From Coriaria nepalensis (Eukaryota > Streptophyta > Magnoliopsida > Cucurbitales > Coriariaceae): a stretch of DNA of 64,000 nucleotides. The position numbers were made by a program, and so were the translations under genes. Positions 1 to 10,955 of the stretch are shown here, piece after piece. The stretch is taken from the NCBI GenBank assembly GCA_027186245.1, contig CP114487.1:6195001-6259000 (forward strand), read 5' to 3'. Position 1 is the stretch's first letter. Each line of letters begins with the position of its first letter. Below the pieces are notes generated by a model. That model searched no databases. It was not told where the DNA came from and saw nothing but the letters and a program-made list of their open reading frames with translations.

Positions 1-829
1 CAATCACTTTATCGAATGTAAATCGACACTATGCCGATATGTAAATCCTACCAGAATAGGCAAATGTCAGAGAGGATGAAGCAGCCATCCTAGAATTGCC
101 AACTCCACCATCCAGGTAGGGGCAAATGACTTAGAAAATGTTTTAAAAAACTGTCCATCGAGGTGTCCAGTTAAATTAACCCCTCTATATTAACATCTAC
201 ATATAAGGGGTCTTAATTACTTGAACTTTGATCAATAATGGAACGATGGTTAATATTTTACCATTCGATATGATGAGAGTCCTAGATAAGTTAGTTAAGT
301 ACTTAATCCCAACTAAAGTAACCATTGGGGACTTCGCTGGTGGTATGTCAAAGGTGTGAGGTGTTCTACTGCTGGAGATGATGGTGGTAAAGAAGTCATC
401 ATTGGCTGCTTTCTTCATAGTAAATATGATAGCCTTCTATAATGGCTCACTTGAAAGAGATCGGATTTATTCCAACTCTTACATACCTTCCTTTTTGCAC
501 CAAGCTTTATTATTTTGGAACAAGGATAAGATAGACACGGTCAAAGCTGAAGCAAGACTCTTCAAAGCTATGTCACATGTGATGGCTGCTTTCTATGATA
601 AGAGCATCGAACCAATCAAGATAATATAGGCGAACGACAAACCAATTAGAATGGTCTCAACAACTGAACTTACATCTGAATTGGCCAACGACAACTCGTC
701 TAATTGAACACTAGCACTCCTCGTGTTTTAATCAAACTCGACTGAACTGAGAATTGAAGAGATGCCATGATAGGCTGCAACCAGTGGCTAGACCTGACGG
801 CTGCCATAACGACTATCTAGGGGAAATAT
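1..829. other. No recognisable gene; probable repeat debris
   Basis: I recognise no protein family here. One 83-codon open frame runs on the + strand from 378 to 629. It contains two near-copies of an Ala-Ala-Phe-rich phrase (AAFFIV and AAFYDK) but no domain I know and no splice context. The neighbouring sequence to the right is retrotransposon-like, so the frame is more likely a chance or transposon remnant than a host gene. Confidence 0.4.
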
Positions 830-2050
830 TTCAAAGTATAAAACTCGTCAAGCCAATCAAGTTTGACCCGATAAGATCATTAACTTATATAAATCAATCT
901 TGATTTGAATAAGTTATCAACTAACTAAATAATTTTTTTTTAAATGACCATTTAGTCTCTCATATTAATTGTCATTATGTTGTAAGTGACATTAAATGCA
1001 TAAGGTTTATACATCATACCTGCTAGATTCGCGGATCTTAAATATGCACCTAAAACCGTGATAGTGATCATGATTGGTGAAATCCAAGTAGCTTGATGTC
1101 TAAGATCTAAACTATTCATAATCATAGGATTGTGATGATGAGATAATGACAATGAGGAAAGGCTATTACATGCATTATCTTCAAGAGAGAAGAATGATGT
1201 TCTCCTAATAATTGATATAGGTGAATACGAGGATATGCATGTAGGTGATTAGTAGAGACTTAATCACTGAACCTGATCACTGGATAAGTCTGAATGGTAA
1301 TAATATTGACTATTGATGAGACTTATCAAGTGGCTATTGTTATTGTGTTGCTAAGACATGAGATAATCATAGTACTGACGTTCATGATATCGTGCTTTGT
1401 ATTCTTGTATAGGTAGTCTATAGGGTAATTAGTGAAAGTATAATGCCCGTCAATCCAATCAGGTTAAATAATTATGAGAATCAATCTTGAATTGTATTAA
1501 TCGTTAATATAATTGAATACTTAGCATTTAATAAACCATATAATAATCTTTCATGATGTTATTAGGTTGAAAATAACTATTTCCATGCATTATCAATTAG
1601 TTGGATACTTGATAGATTCTTGGATCTTAGACATGCACTTGCAATCATGATAGAGATCATGCTCGGTGAGATTCAAGTTAGCTTAAGTGTAAGTTCCAAA
1701 TTGTTAATAGTAATTAGGATTGTCATGATGGGATCATGAAAATTTTGAGAGACTATTACATGGGCTATCATATTTGGAAGAAGAGTGATGTTCTCATAAT
1801 CATCAATAATTATGAATAGTAGGATAAGAATTTAGGTTATTAGTAGCGACTTAATCATTGAACATGATCACTTGACAAAATCTCATTGTTAATAATATTA
1901 ACTGTTAATGAGTTTTGTTGGTGACTATGATACTTGTGATGCTCATATTTGAGATCACTATAGTACTTACGTACGAGATATCATGCTATGATATCATCTA
2001 ACATGACCCTAGCCAAGGGTTACTAAAGGGTGAACTGTTGGGCATATGTT
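830..2050. repeat. Tandem pair of ~610-bp copia-LTR-like units
   Basis: Two diverged copies lie head to tail, about 830-1436 and 1437-2050. Landmarks recur in the same order in both: GTCAAxCCAATCA, a TGATAGxGATCATG segment, a GATGTTCTC box, a TTAATCAxTGAAC box, and a GATATCxTGCT box. A third copy of the second half lies at about 54810-55130. The degenerate AT-rich make-up and the dispersed copies suggest LTR or untranslated sequence of a Ty1/copia family. No LTR termini can be fixed here. Confidence 0.6.
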
Positions 2051-3021
2051 TTCGTACATGAAGTATGTAGGTTGATAAGATGAGATCTATTGCCTCTATA
2101 TTAGAGGATGTGGTTTTATGGATCATATAACTTATGAAATGAAGAAAATCTTTACGCAAAGTAGTATGGTATGAAAAGAGTTTTATGTAAATCCATTGTT
2201 TAGTTACATAAGAGTTATATAATTCATAAGGAAAATCTAATATGGTTTAACAATTAAACCATGCCCTGGGATTTTCTAGAATCATGAATAGATGAAAGGA
2301 TCAATCTAGTATGGTAATAGTCATCTATGGTTCTTGTTGAGATTCCTCATACTTCTCATTGACTAGGCGGCCTATACGCGTTGCTAAAAGCCTATGTGGG
2401 TGTGGTGGTTTAAGTTAATTGATCATAAAAGATGATTATATTAACTATTTAACTTAAAAGTTTTTCAAGGTCAAATGGTTCATTCATTGGAATGGATAAA
2501 ACCCACCAGTTATTATGGGGCTCACCTACTAGGGTAATGTAGAACCTATCTGGTCACATAAATGTTGATTGGATCTCAATTGGATTCTAAATTAGAGAAC
2601 TTTTGACTTTTTCATAATAAACTTGATTTAAAGAGTTAAATCATTACTTTGTTTAATTTATTAAGTCACACACACACCATTAGCATATCCAGAGTGTGAT
2701 CTAGATTTATAAATAATTAATTAGAAAATAAAAATTGACAGGACAAATTTATTAAATGAAGATTTAATGAATTTATGTCAAAAATATTTTTCGGGTCAAA
2801 AGAAAGTCTAGTTGGTCATAAAAGTGTTACTAGGCCTAATCGGGCCCAAGTGGAAGGCTCAAATTAAAGTTTGTATTTTACTGAGTAAAATTGAATATTA
2901 AGTTAAAATGATGAAGTTCATTTTAATTTCCAAAAAATGAGAATTAAATCGAACAACCGGGAACCCGAACACGATTAAAAGTTAATCGACCTTAGAGGCC
3001 AAGTTTGGGTTTGGCCCAACA
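2051..3021. repeat. AT-rich LTR-like repeat, no gene
   Basis: This continues the copia-like repeat. The stretch from 2036 to 3021 begins TGTTGGG and ends CCCAACA, which looks like a pair of LTR ends. However, homology to the copy near 55150 runs straight through 2036, and the flanking five bases (TGAAC and GGGAA) do not match as a target duplication. I therefore treat it as repeat and not as a proven solo LTR. No coding potential was seen. Confidence 0.45.
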
Positions 3022-4320
3022 GGGAATGTGTCCCATATACCGTTATATGTTGCCATGATGAAGACACTCAATCCGGGGACTGTTACCACCCTTGAGACGA
3101 ATGCCAATAATAGGTTTCATTATGTTTTCATGGCCATTGGAGCTGCAATAAATAGATTCAAATTTATGAGAAGTGTTATTGGCATAGATGCTACTTTCTT
3201 GAAGTGGAAGTACAAAGACATGCTTTTGTGCGCAACAGCTCAGGATGGTAACTACCATCTTTATCCACTAGCATCGGCTATAGTCGATATAGAGAATGAA
3301 TCATCATGTAAATGGTTCTTGAGTAAACTACATGGTTTGATCCCCGATGCATCGGATTTGGTTTTTGTATCGGATCAAGCGAAAAGTATAGAGAACGCAA
3401 TACATAATGTTTATCCACTTGCTAAACATGGTGCTTGCATGTGGCACCTTGATAATAACATTAAGGCCAAGTTTAAGTGTCGTGGTATTAGATCTATCTC
3501 ACAAGGTGGCCAAATCATACACAATTAAAGATTTCGAGACATATTTTAACAAGATGAGAACCCAACATCCGGGTGTTGCAACTTATCTGGAAACAGCTAG
3601 ATTTCAATATTGGGCAAGAGCGTATTTCACTGGTGACCAGTACAATATAATGACTAATAATATATGAGAGTTGCTTAACACTTCATTGAAGGATGCGCGT
3701 GCGCATCCAATAGTAGTGATGCTCGATGAAATCCAAAGTATGATGACAAATTAGTTCTACAAGCACAGATGCGAGGCAAATCTAACAAATACCTCATTTA
3801 CTTCGAAGGTGGAAAATGAGTTAGCAAGAAGACAAAATAAATCATTGAGGATGAAAGTACGTAGCATGAATGACTCCAAGTATGAGGTCATTACCTCAGG
3901 TAGTAATATGTCAGTAGACTTACGTGCGAAAAGTTGCACGTGCTGGGTTTTCCAAGTGGATAAACTCTCGTGCATTCATTCATTTGTATTTCTGAATAAC
4001 CTGGTTGCAAATAACAGGGTGATATAACCTCACACCTTATGCTCAATACACTACACGACAGAGTGCTAGAGGTAAGCATATGCAGAATCGATATATCCTA
4101 TACCATCGAAGAATGATTGGGATTTTCCACCAGAGGTTCAGGCAATCATTGTCGAACCCCTATAATTCATTAACAAAGCAGGAGGCCAAAGAAGAGATGT
4201 ATACCTTGTAGGGATGAATTTCAACGAAATAGGAATAAGTGTAGCAAATGTAGGGTTTATGGACATAATAAGGCTACATGTCGGAACCTCATTCCTCTGC
4301 CTGCCACAACACATTGATGC
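3022..4320 (+). pseudogene. Broken MULE (Mutator-like) transposase
   Basis: This is the remnant of a MuDR-family transposase, which would bind element ends and cut DNA with a DDE/RNase-H-like core. The frame at 3028-3528 shows the start of the MULE domain: IDATFLK (first Asp), then FVSDQAKS (second Asp), then HGACMWHL, the C-x-x-H part of the core. The reading then moves to another frame (about 3500-3667, and again 3809-4027), with in-frame stops at about 3665 and 3752. A SWIM zinc-finger motif, CTCWVF followed by CIH, lies at about 3935-3975. A CCHC knuckle (C-SK-C-RVYG-H-NKAT-C) lies at about 4229-4272. The N-terminal half expected of the family is missing. The frameshift and stops mean no full protein can be made. 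The family call is secure; the element's outer ends are not found. Confidence 0.85.
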
Positions 4321-4483
4321 CCATACCAACTATTGAAGAAATGGGATTGGAAAATTATAGTTTTGTAGAAAGTTTGAAAGTTTTTGTAATTATTTTGAGT
4401 GAAACATTTTATAATTTTTTTTACAAGTATTGTATTTGCCATGGTTTGTTATGTATATATGTGAACTCTTGCAATTTCCTTGA

Positions 4484-4684
4484 TTTCAATATTCCAATAT
4501 CTTAATAACGTAGACTACATTTGGGAAATTGGTGACGTTAAATGGTTCGGTTTTGATTCTTAATTTCTCAATATCTTAATAACATGGACTACATTGGGAA
4601 ATTAGAAATGTTAAACAGTTCTGTTTTGATTCCTAATTTCCCAATGTAGTCCACGTTATTAAGATATTGGGAAATTGAGAATCA
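4484..4684. repeat. Direct and inverted ~72-bp repeats, left flank of minisatellite
   Basis: Two direct copies of a ~72-bp unit (about 4490-4562 and 4563-4633) contain CAATATCTTAATAAC and GGACTACATTGGGAAATT. An inverted copy follows at 4634-4683. The arms 4555-4603 and 4634-4683 are near-perfect reverse complements of about 50 nt with a ~30-nt loop, so the single strand would fold into a long hairpin. Confidence 0.85.
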
Positions 4685-4689
4685 TATAT

Positions 4690-5696
4690 TTATACTAGTA
4701 CATATAATATGAATGTATAAATATCAACTATGGAAATATTACTCCTTTATGATTCTAAGTGTAGTGTTTACACATGATATGAATGTATAAATGTCAAACC
4801 TTCGAGTCAACTATAGAAAGATTACACCTTTATGATTATAAGTGTAGTGTTTACACATGATATGAATGTATAAATTTCAAACTTTTGATTCAACTATTGA
4901 AATATCACACCTTTATGATTCTAAGTGTAGTGTTTACACATGATATTAATGTATAAATGTCAAACCTTCGAGTCAACTATTGAAAGATCACACCTTTATG
5001 ATTCTAAGTGTAGTGTTTACACATGATATGAATATATAAAAGTCAAATTTTTTAGTCAACTATTGAAAGATCATACATTTATGATTTTAAGTGTAGTGTT
5101 TACACATGATATGAATATATAAATATCAAACTTTTGAGTCACCTATTCAAAGATTATACCTTTATGATTCTAAATGTAGTATTTACACATGATATAAATG
5201 TATAAAGGTCAAATCTTTGAGTCAACTATTGAAATATCACACCTTTATGATTCTAAATGTAGTGTTTACACACAATATGAATGTATAAAAGTCAAACCTT
5301 TGAGTCAACTATTGAAAGATCATACATTTATGATTCTAAGTGTAGTGTTTACACATGATATGAATGTATAAATGTCAAACTTTTGAGTTAAGTATTGAAA
5401 AATCATACCTTTATGATTTTAAGTATAGTGTTTACACATGATATGAATGTATAAATGTCAAACCTTCGAGTTAACTATTGAAAGATCATATATTTATGAT
5501 TTTAAGTGTAGTGTTTACACATGATATGAATGTATAAATGTCAAACTTTTGAGTTAAGTATTGAAAAATCATACCTTTATGATTTTAAGTATAGTGTTTA
5601 CACATGATATGAATGTATAAATGTCAAACCTTCGAGTCAACTATTGAAAGATCATATATTTATGATTTTAAGTGTAGTGTTTACACATGATATGAA
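4690..5696. repeat. 83-bp minisatellite, 12 units
   Basis: The phrase GTAGTGTTTACACATGATAT, with minor variants, recurs at 4761, 4844, 4927, 5010, 5093, 5176, 5259, 5342, 5425, 5508, 5591 and 5674. Every step is exactly 83 bp, with no length change across twelve units. Units differ by point changes only, mainly in the CCTTCGAGTCAACTATTGAAA part. Some consecutive pairs, such as 5342/5425 and 5508/5591, form a repeated two-unit block. The array lies between a MULE transposase and a convergent Ulp1-like gene. Confidence 0.95.
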
Positions 5697-5862
5697 TTGA
5701 GAAATTGGGAATCAAAACAAAATCGTTTAACTTTCCCAATTTTTCAATATAATCCACGTTATTGAAATATTGGGAAATTGAGAATCAAAATAGAATCATT
5801 TAACTTTTCCAATTTCCCAATGTAGTTCACATTATTAAGATATTGGGAAATTACGAATCAAA
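5697..5862. repeat. Inverted ~72-bp repeats, right flank of minisatellite
   Basis: Two and a fraction copies of the unit seen at 4490-4633, here in the opposite orientation (landmarks TTTCCCAAT, CCACGTTATT, AATATTGGGAAATT). Together with the left block they bracket the 83-bp array with inverted repeats, as in foldback-type elements. No target-site duplication could be recognised outside them. Confidence 0.8.
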
Positions 5863-6076
5863 AAAATTGTAGAGTTCACCTATATACGTAACAAATCATG
5901 GCAAGTATAATACCTGTAAACAAAACAATTTAAATCAACAAATTCAAACATCACTTTCAATAGTTAATAAACCAATACAATGTTCACAAATACAAAGTAA
6001 CTTAAATATTGTAACAAACATCTTATCTACATGCAACAATACTAAACCGTTATACATACATAAGTACTGTAAAAAC

Positions 6077-8880
6077 CTAATTGATGTCTATAGCAGTTGC
6101 AATTTGGGTGCGGAATAGCGGGATATTAGAGTCATTAACATTAAGTAGTAGAGTACTTAAATGATGGTACTCCATATACTTCAGCATGTAAACTCCGCAA
6201 TTCCCACCTTTATCCGTATGATTTTCAGGTAAGTTTCTGACAACCTCCATTCTGAATGGTTCTATTTCGAACTCGGGTCGCACGATCCTTATCAGGTAAG
6301 GTATGGTCACACATATCGATTTGAGGGTCGTCCTGAACTTACGACTCCAACTCTTGTTGCCTAACATACTATGATAGATGTATATCGACCGCGCCCTTAT
6401 ATTGACAACCAATGCACCCCAATGCACTCCCGAGTAGTTGTATGGTATGTACAGTCGATCAACCATGGTCCATTTACGGCCTCCTATAGGATTCTCCCCG
6501 ACAACATACTTGTACATTGCAGTTTCTACATCGAAAACAAAAGATCCTCTCTCTTTTATGTTCAATTTTTTTAGCGTATTATCCCAAAATAGTTGTAAGT
6601 ACTGGGGGAACAGAGTGTCGATAAAGGCTGCTTCCTGGTCAAGGACATTAGGGAAAGTGGCTTGACAGATCCTCAATAAGTGTATGTATTCATCTACGTA
6701 TTGTAAAAATAATTACAACAAATATAAGACAAGGAAAACAATATTAATGGTAATGTATAAAAAGGAAATAAATCTTACATCACCTTTCAGCCACTCTCTG
6801 GAAATGGTAATGGTTTCAAACCATACTTGATCCAATGTCCGACCATCAAATCCCATCACAGAGGTCCTGTGATTCAAAAGTAACAAATTACTATATTTAC
6901 ACTAATATAAAGACCCAAAATACTCAATCTTTAGAAAATTAATAACTTATATGTTTACACCTTTCTCAAATAGCCACCTCGATATCGCTTCGTAGTTGTC
7001 AGTATTAGGCTCCATCAATGGATCAACCATCGATATTTGACCCTCTGGATAGACCTTTCTCTTCTTAAGGTTAATATATGGAGAAAGAATTACTCGACCT
7101 AGCTTCCTTTTCCTCTTACCTCTTCCTTCCTCAATTCCCACCGCAATCCCCGTAAGATCCTCCTGTTCCGGTGATTGTAACTCATCACTTAAAGTATCTA
7201 ACATATCACCTAACTAAGAACTATGGGGCGACATATTAGCTTCATAACAACCAAGATCCTGAGGGGGGGACAGACCGGCTGAAGAAGAATCACATGCTGA
7301 GGTAGGGACATGAATTGGATTCACGTGTCAGGAGGATGATGGGGTTTGAAATCGGGATTCCTCCCCCAATAGTTCCTTAACTACATATTTCACAGCCCCC
7401 TTCACCATATGCCTAACCTCTTCACGGAATTCCCTCATAACCTCACCGAGAACTTCCTTAACTGCATTTGTCACACCCTCCTTAACAACTTCCACATAAT
7501 TAGTCCTCTTTTCCTTTCCAGCATCTCGCTTTAAAGTTGGTTCCACATCATCTCTTACTTTTCCTAAAACTTCCTCCTCCTCCGCTTCTTCCTCTACTTC
7601 CTTATCTTCTTCTAATTTTTCTTCTTCTTCTTCAACTGCCACCGTTGGTTCAACATACGGTTCATGAACTTCATCCTCAAATTTTGCTACCAAACTATCC
7701 ACCACATCATTTACATAATCCTTAAAGTTACCCAACTTTCTCAAATAAGATTGACTTTCTTCCTCCAATGTAGCCTTTATTATACCACGGACAATGAGCT
7801 GAAATATACAATTGTCAATGTCAAATAAATATTATTGAATATCGTAAAGTAAACAATGTAGACAAATTAATCACCCCACCCGTATGTAACCACGATTTCA
7901 TGTTCTCGTGAGTTACGATGTGCTTAGACCTCGAGCTCCAGTTTAACATCCAAGGTATCTTATTGGCCAACTTTTGGATTGTGGCTTGTTTTGCAAGATA
8001 TGGGATTGATTCATAAGCCCATACCTGCATAGTAAAAAGGTTAGCACATACTATTTTATTGCGTTCGAAGGTTAACAAATTATACGAAAAAATATAAACT
8101 ACTAACTTGAAAAGCAAGTGGAAATCCTTTAAGTGTGTAAGTTTCCTCTTCAACACTAGAAGCTTTATGTTTTAGGGCTTTTTCCAATACATTCTTCTGA
8201 AGTGAACCAATCTTCCTCTCGAATGCAACTATACCCCAAGGATATTTGTTGAACTTCTCCAAATTACCGGCAATCGAGAACGTCCATCCATTAACTTTTG
8301 TCCTCGCCTCCGGAGTCATTAGCACACCCTCCACAAAGTAAGCAACTGCCATGTTGACGAGATACTTGACTTTCTTATCGATCTTTAGAAACCTTTCTTG
8401 TAGTTTCAGAAGTAAGCAAGTATGCCCCCCAAGAAACTTATTCAAAAACCGCTTATCATTTCCCAACCGCTCAACCTCTTCTAACCTAGGGTAGTCCTCA
8501 TAGTTTAGCCCCATCATAAGTGAGAACTCCTTTACCCTAAATCTCATCGCCTTTCCACCAACCAAACCCACAGTTCTTTTCCCTTTTTGCAATCCGCTCG
8601 ACAGATCAGTAAGGAATTAATTAATTTGTCTGACATCACCAGTTTCTCGTCCAAATCAAGTAGGTGACCCACACAGGTTTTTTGAAATTCAGCTAAATGT
8701 TTCTTTGAAAGCCTACTCTTTATATCATGGATTACTATATATTGCTTTGATGGAGTGTGAACACGTGTTTTAAAATACAACTCTTTTGAAAGGATCGATG
8801 TAAGGGCACAAGGTCTATCACATTCTAACACTTGGAACACACACAAAGAGCACAAATTTAGTGACACATCAATAACTACG
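6077..8880 (-). pseudogene. DUF1985/Ulp1-like C48 protease gene of MULE type, probably decayed
   Basis: Plant MULEs often carry genes that join a DUF1985 region to a Ulp1 (SUMO-protease-like) cysteine protease domain, and this matches. Reading leftward: an N-terminal exon to about 8563; the DUF1985 exon to 8107, with MRFRVKEFSLMMGL; an exon 8024-7874 starting VWAYESIPYLA; a highly acidic, Lys/Glu-rich part at about 7801-7328; a basic segment at 7204-6947; a short exon around 6860-6786 (MGFDGRTLDQVW); and the protease exon 6693-6077. The protease has GVHWGALVV (catalytic His) and GGNCGVYML (catalytic Cys). The position that normally carries the acid, in a YDSM-like motif, reads YHSM. A one-base frame break sits near 8565-8590 and stops separate the middle exons, so the gene is probably inactive. 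The exon joins between 7328 and 6867 are uncertain. Confidence 0.8.
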
Positions 8881-8948
8881 GATAAAATACACACATCAAA
8901 AATTAAACAACCAACCAATTACACCACAAAACAATAATGGAACATTGA

Positions 8949-9310
8949 AGAAATTAGGAATTTTTTCACAAATCAATAACAAACTAATTTTAAACCCAAA
9001 TCTCATCAATAGTTAAACAAAATAAAAAATACCCAAAATACACATAAAGCATCCAATCTCAGACCAAAGGACCTAAAAAAAATCCTTATTTTATAGATAT
9101 TATATTATTCTAATGAAAAATTGGGAATTTAGGAATTTGGAAAATCGGGAATTTAGAAAATCGGTAATTTTTTTACAAATCAATAACATACTAATTGCTG
9201 CTCAAAATTCATCAATGTCAGTCAAATACAATAAAAATTATTCTAAATACACAGGCGCTCAATCTTAAATTTAATTAACAAAAAAAACCCTTATTTCATT
9301 AAATTCTAAC
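8949..9310. repeat. Imperfect ~205-bp tandem duplication
   Basis: The blocks at about 8955-9115 and 9165-9310 share, in order, TTTTTxACAAATCAATAACA, TCATCAAT, AAATACACA, CCTTATTT and ATTCTAA. A short GGGAATTTAGGAATTTGG-type run (9121-9170) separates them. The region lies upstream of the Ulp1-like gene and has no coding potential. Confidence 0.6.
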
Positions 9311-10500
9311 TAAAACAGAGAAATTAACATACCTTCTCCGATGAAAAAGTTTGACTTCACCCATTGCTTCAGGATCATTTCAGGCCCTTCTCGGTTCCTA
9401 CTTCGCGTGCTCCTCCGACATCTTTTGTTACTTCCCTCTTTTTATGTCTGAAACCTTCATAACCATCTTTCAGCTCATTATTATTGATTTTTGACTTTCT
9501 AAAACACTCTCTCACGTAGTTAAAATAAAAATAGAAAACAATTTAAGAAGAAAATCATAACCATGGAGGCTTGCTTGCGTCTTTCTACATCGATAGTGAA
9601 GAAATGATGAAGAAGTGCGGACCCCGAATACTTATTTAAGTATTTTTTAAATTTTGTAAATGGATAAATAAGTCTTTTTATTTTTTTCTTATTTTTTATA
9701 ATTTATGAAATTATAAAAAAATTAGGTTAACAATCATTTTTATCTTAATGCTAGACTTTTAAACAAAACTCAAAATAAAGCTACTATCACAAATTTTTCT
9801 TTAAATAATTGGATAAAGTAATATGTTGGGGGGTAAAGAGATACTCGCGTTAGAATTTTGCACATACCGTGTAACTTGGATCGCTAATGCATATGCGCGA
9901 GTGAATTGCAAGTAACACAAGCATTACAAAATTGACCGAAAAAGTCGACTTTGTAGTTCAAACTAATATTTCCTTAAAAAGTTTCAATAATTATGTACTA
10001 TTATTTAACCCTTATGCAGTGTTTATGTTTAAATTCTTTTTAACGATCCAAGATTCTTGGCTTTTCAAAAAATCCTTTTTTGTTTGGGCACTACATATAT
10101 ATATATGTAGTATGTACAAAAAATCAAGCATCACTGAAGATCCTTCAATTTGTCATAGACTCGTAAGGAGAAACTTGTTTATTTCTCCCAACTATTTTTT
10201 CTGCCTATTTAAGGTGACGGTAGTCAAATCAAATTCAAAGGAAAGTTTTGATTTGTTCTACGCACATATGGTAAGTACATGTATTTTTTTGGTCAAAACT
10301 TACATTAGGACTGATTATGGCTGTGAAGTTGCTAGACATCTTAATTTTCAACTACCTATATTCCGTGTGACCTCTAAAATCATCGTCTCCTTTTCTTCTT
10401 ACTTTGAAATTTCAAACTCATCCCCCATTATTAATTATATTTTTCATATCAAATAGATTTTGCCCAGCTCTTTCCTTTCTGAAATTGACCTAAACTTCAA
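9311..10500. other. Intergenic, no supported gene
   Basis: AT-rich sequence between the Ulp1-like gene and the ATL gene. A 174-codon open frame at 9932-10456 starts at TTG, not ATG. It is rich in Phe, Ser and Lys, has no domain I recognise, and lies in the region expected to be the ATL promoter. I consider it a chance frame. A palindromic TA run (CATATATATATATG) is at about 10095. Confidence 0.5.
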
Positions 10501-10509
10501 CCCAAAGAA

Positions 10510-10955
10510 CAAGTCCGATTTCTCTTCCTCTCTATATTTCGTACTTTTCCATCCCCTCTTCCTCTTCAACATTTAATAGGCATACGTCCCCCTCCAAAAG
10601 GAAGGCAAAATAGAAAACACTCATTTGGGTTTTCCTCACCTCTCTTTTAACTTCTCTGCAGAATTCCCCTCTGGGCTCATCTTAAATCACAAGCAAAAGT
10701 TCAAACCTTTTGGATTCCAGGAAAAAAGAAAACCCATAAGTGAAATACCCATTTGAGTTTCACCTTTTTCTCAGCTTTTCTGCAGAAATTCCCATCTGGG
10801 TTTCTCTTAAATTTCAAGCAAAAGCTGAAACTTTGTTTGATTTTTCCCCGTCAAGCGACAAAACCATACTAAAAAGAAACCCATCTTTGTTTTCCACCCC
10901 TTTTTGAGCTTCTCCACAAAATTTGTCGTCTAGAAATTACAAGCATTGAAGAAAA
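10510..10955 (+). promoter_or_regulatory. Probable promoter and AUG-free, repeated leader of the ATL gene
   Basis: A CT-rich stretch with TCTATATTTC at 10531-10540 is a possible TATA box. The ~350 bp before the start codon contains no ATG, as expected of a 5' leader. It is built from about three degenerate ~120-bp copies, starting near 10620, 10745 and 10875. Shared landmarks include CATTTGxGTTT, CTTCTCTGCAGAA, CCCxTCTGGG and CAAGCAAAAG. The transcription start is not fixed by sequence alone. Confidence 0.5.

Noticed and set aside
2036..3021. Apparent solo LTR with TGTTGGG...CCCAACA ends
   Set aside because: Homology to the copy near 55150 continues through 2036, and the 5-bp flanks do not match, so the ends are probably coincidental.
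4690..5696. CRISPR-like regular repeats
   Set aside because: Unit is a continuous 83-bp tandem repeat with no unique spacers; the host is a plant.
9932..10456. 174-codon open frame upstream of the ATL gene
   Set aside because: It starts at TTG, has Phe/Ser/Lys-rich AT-driven composition and no domain, and overlaps the presumed ATL promoter.
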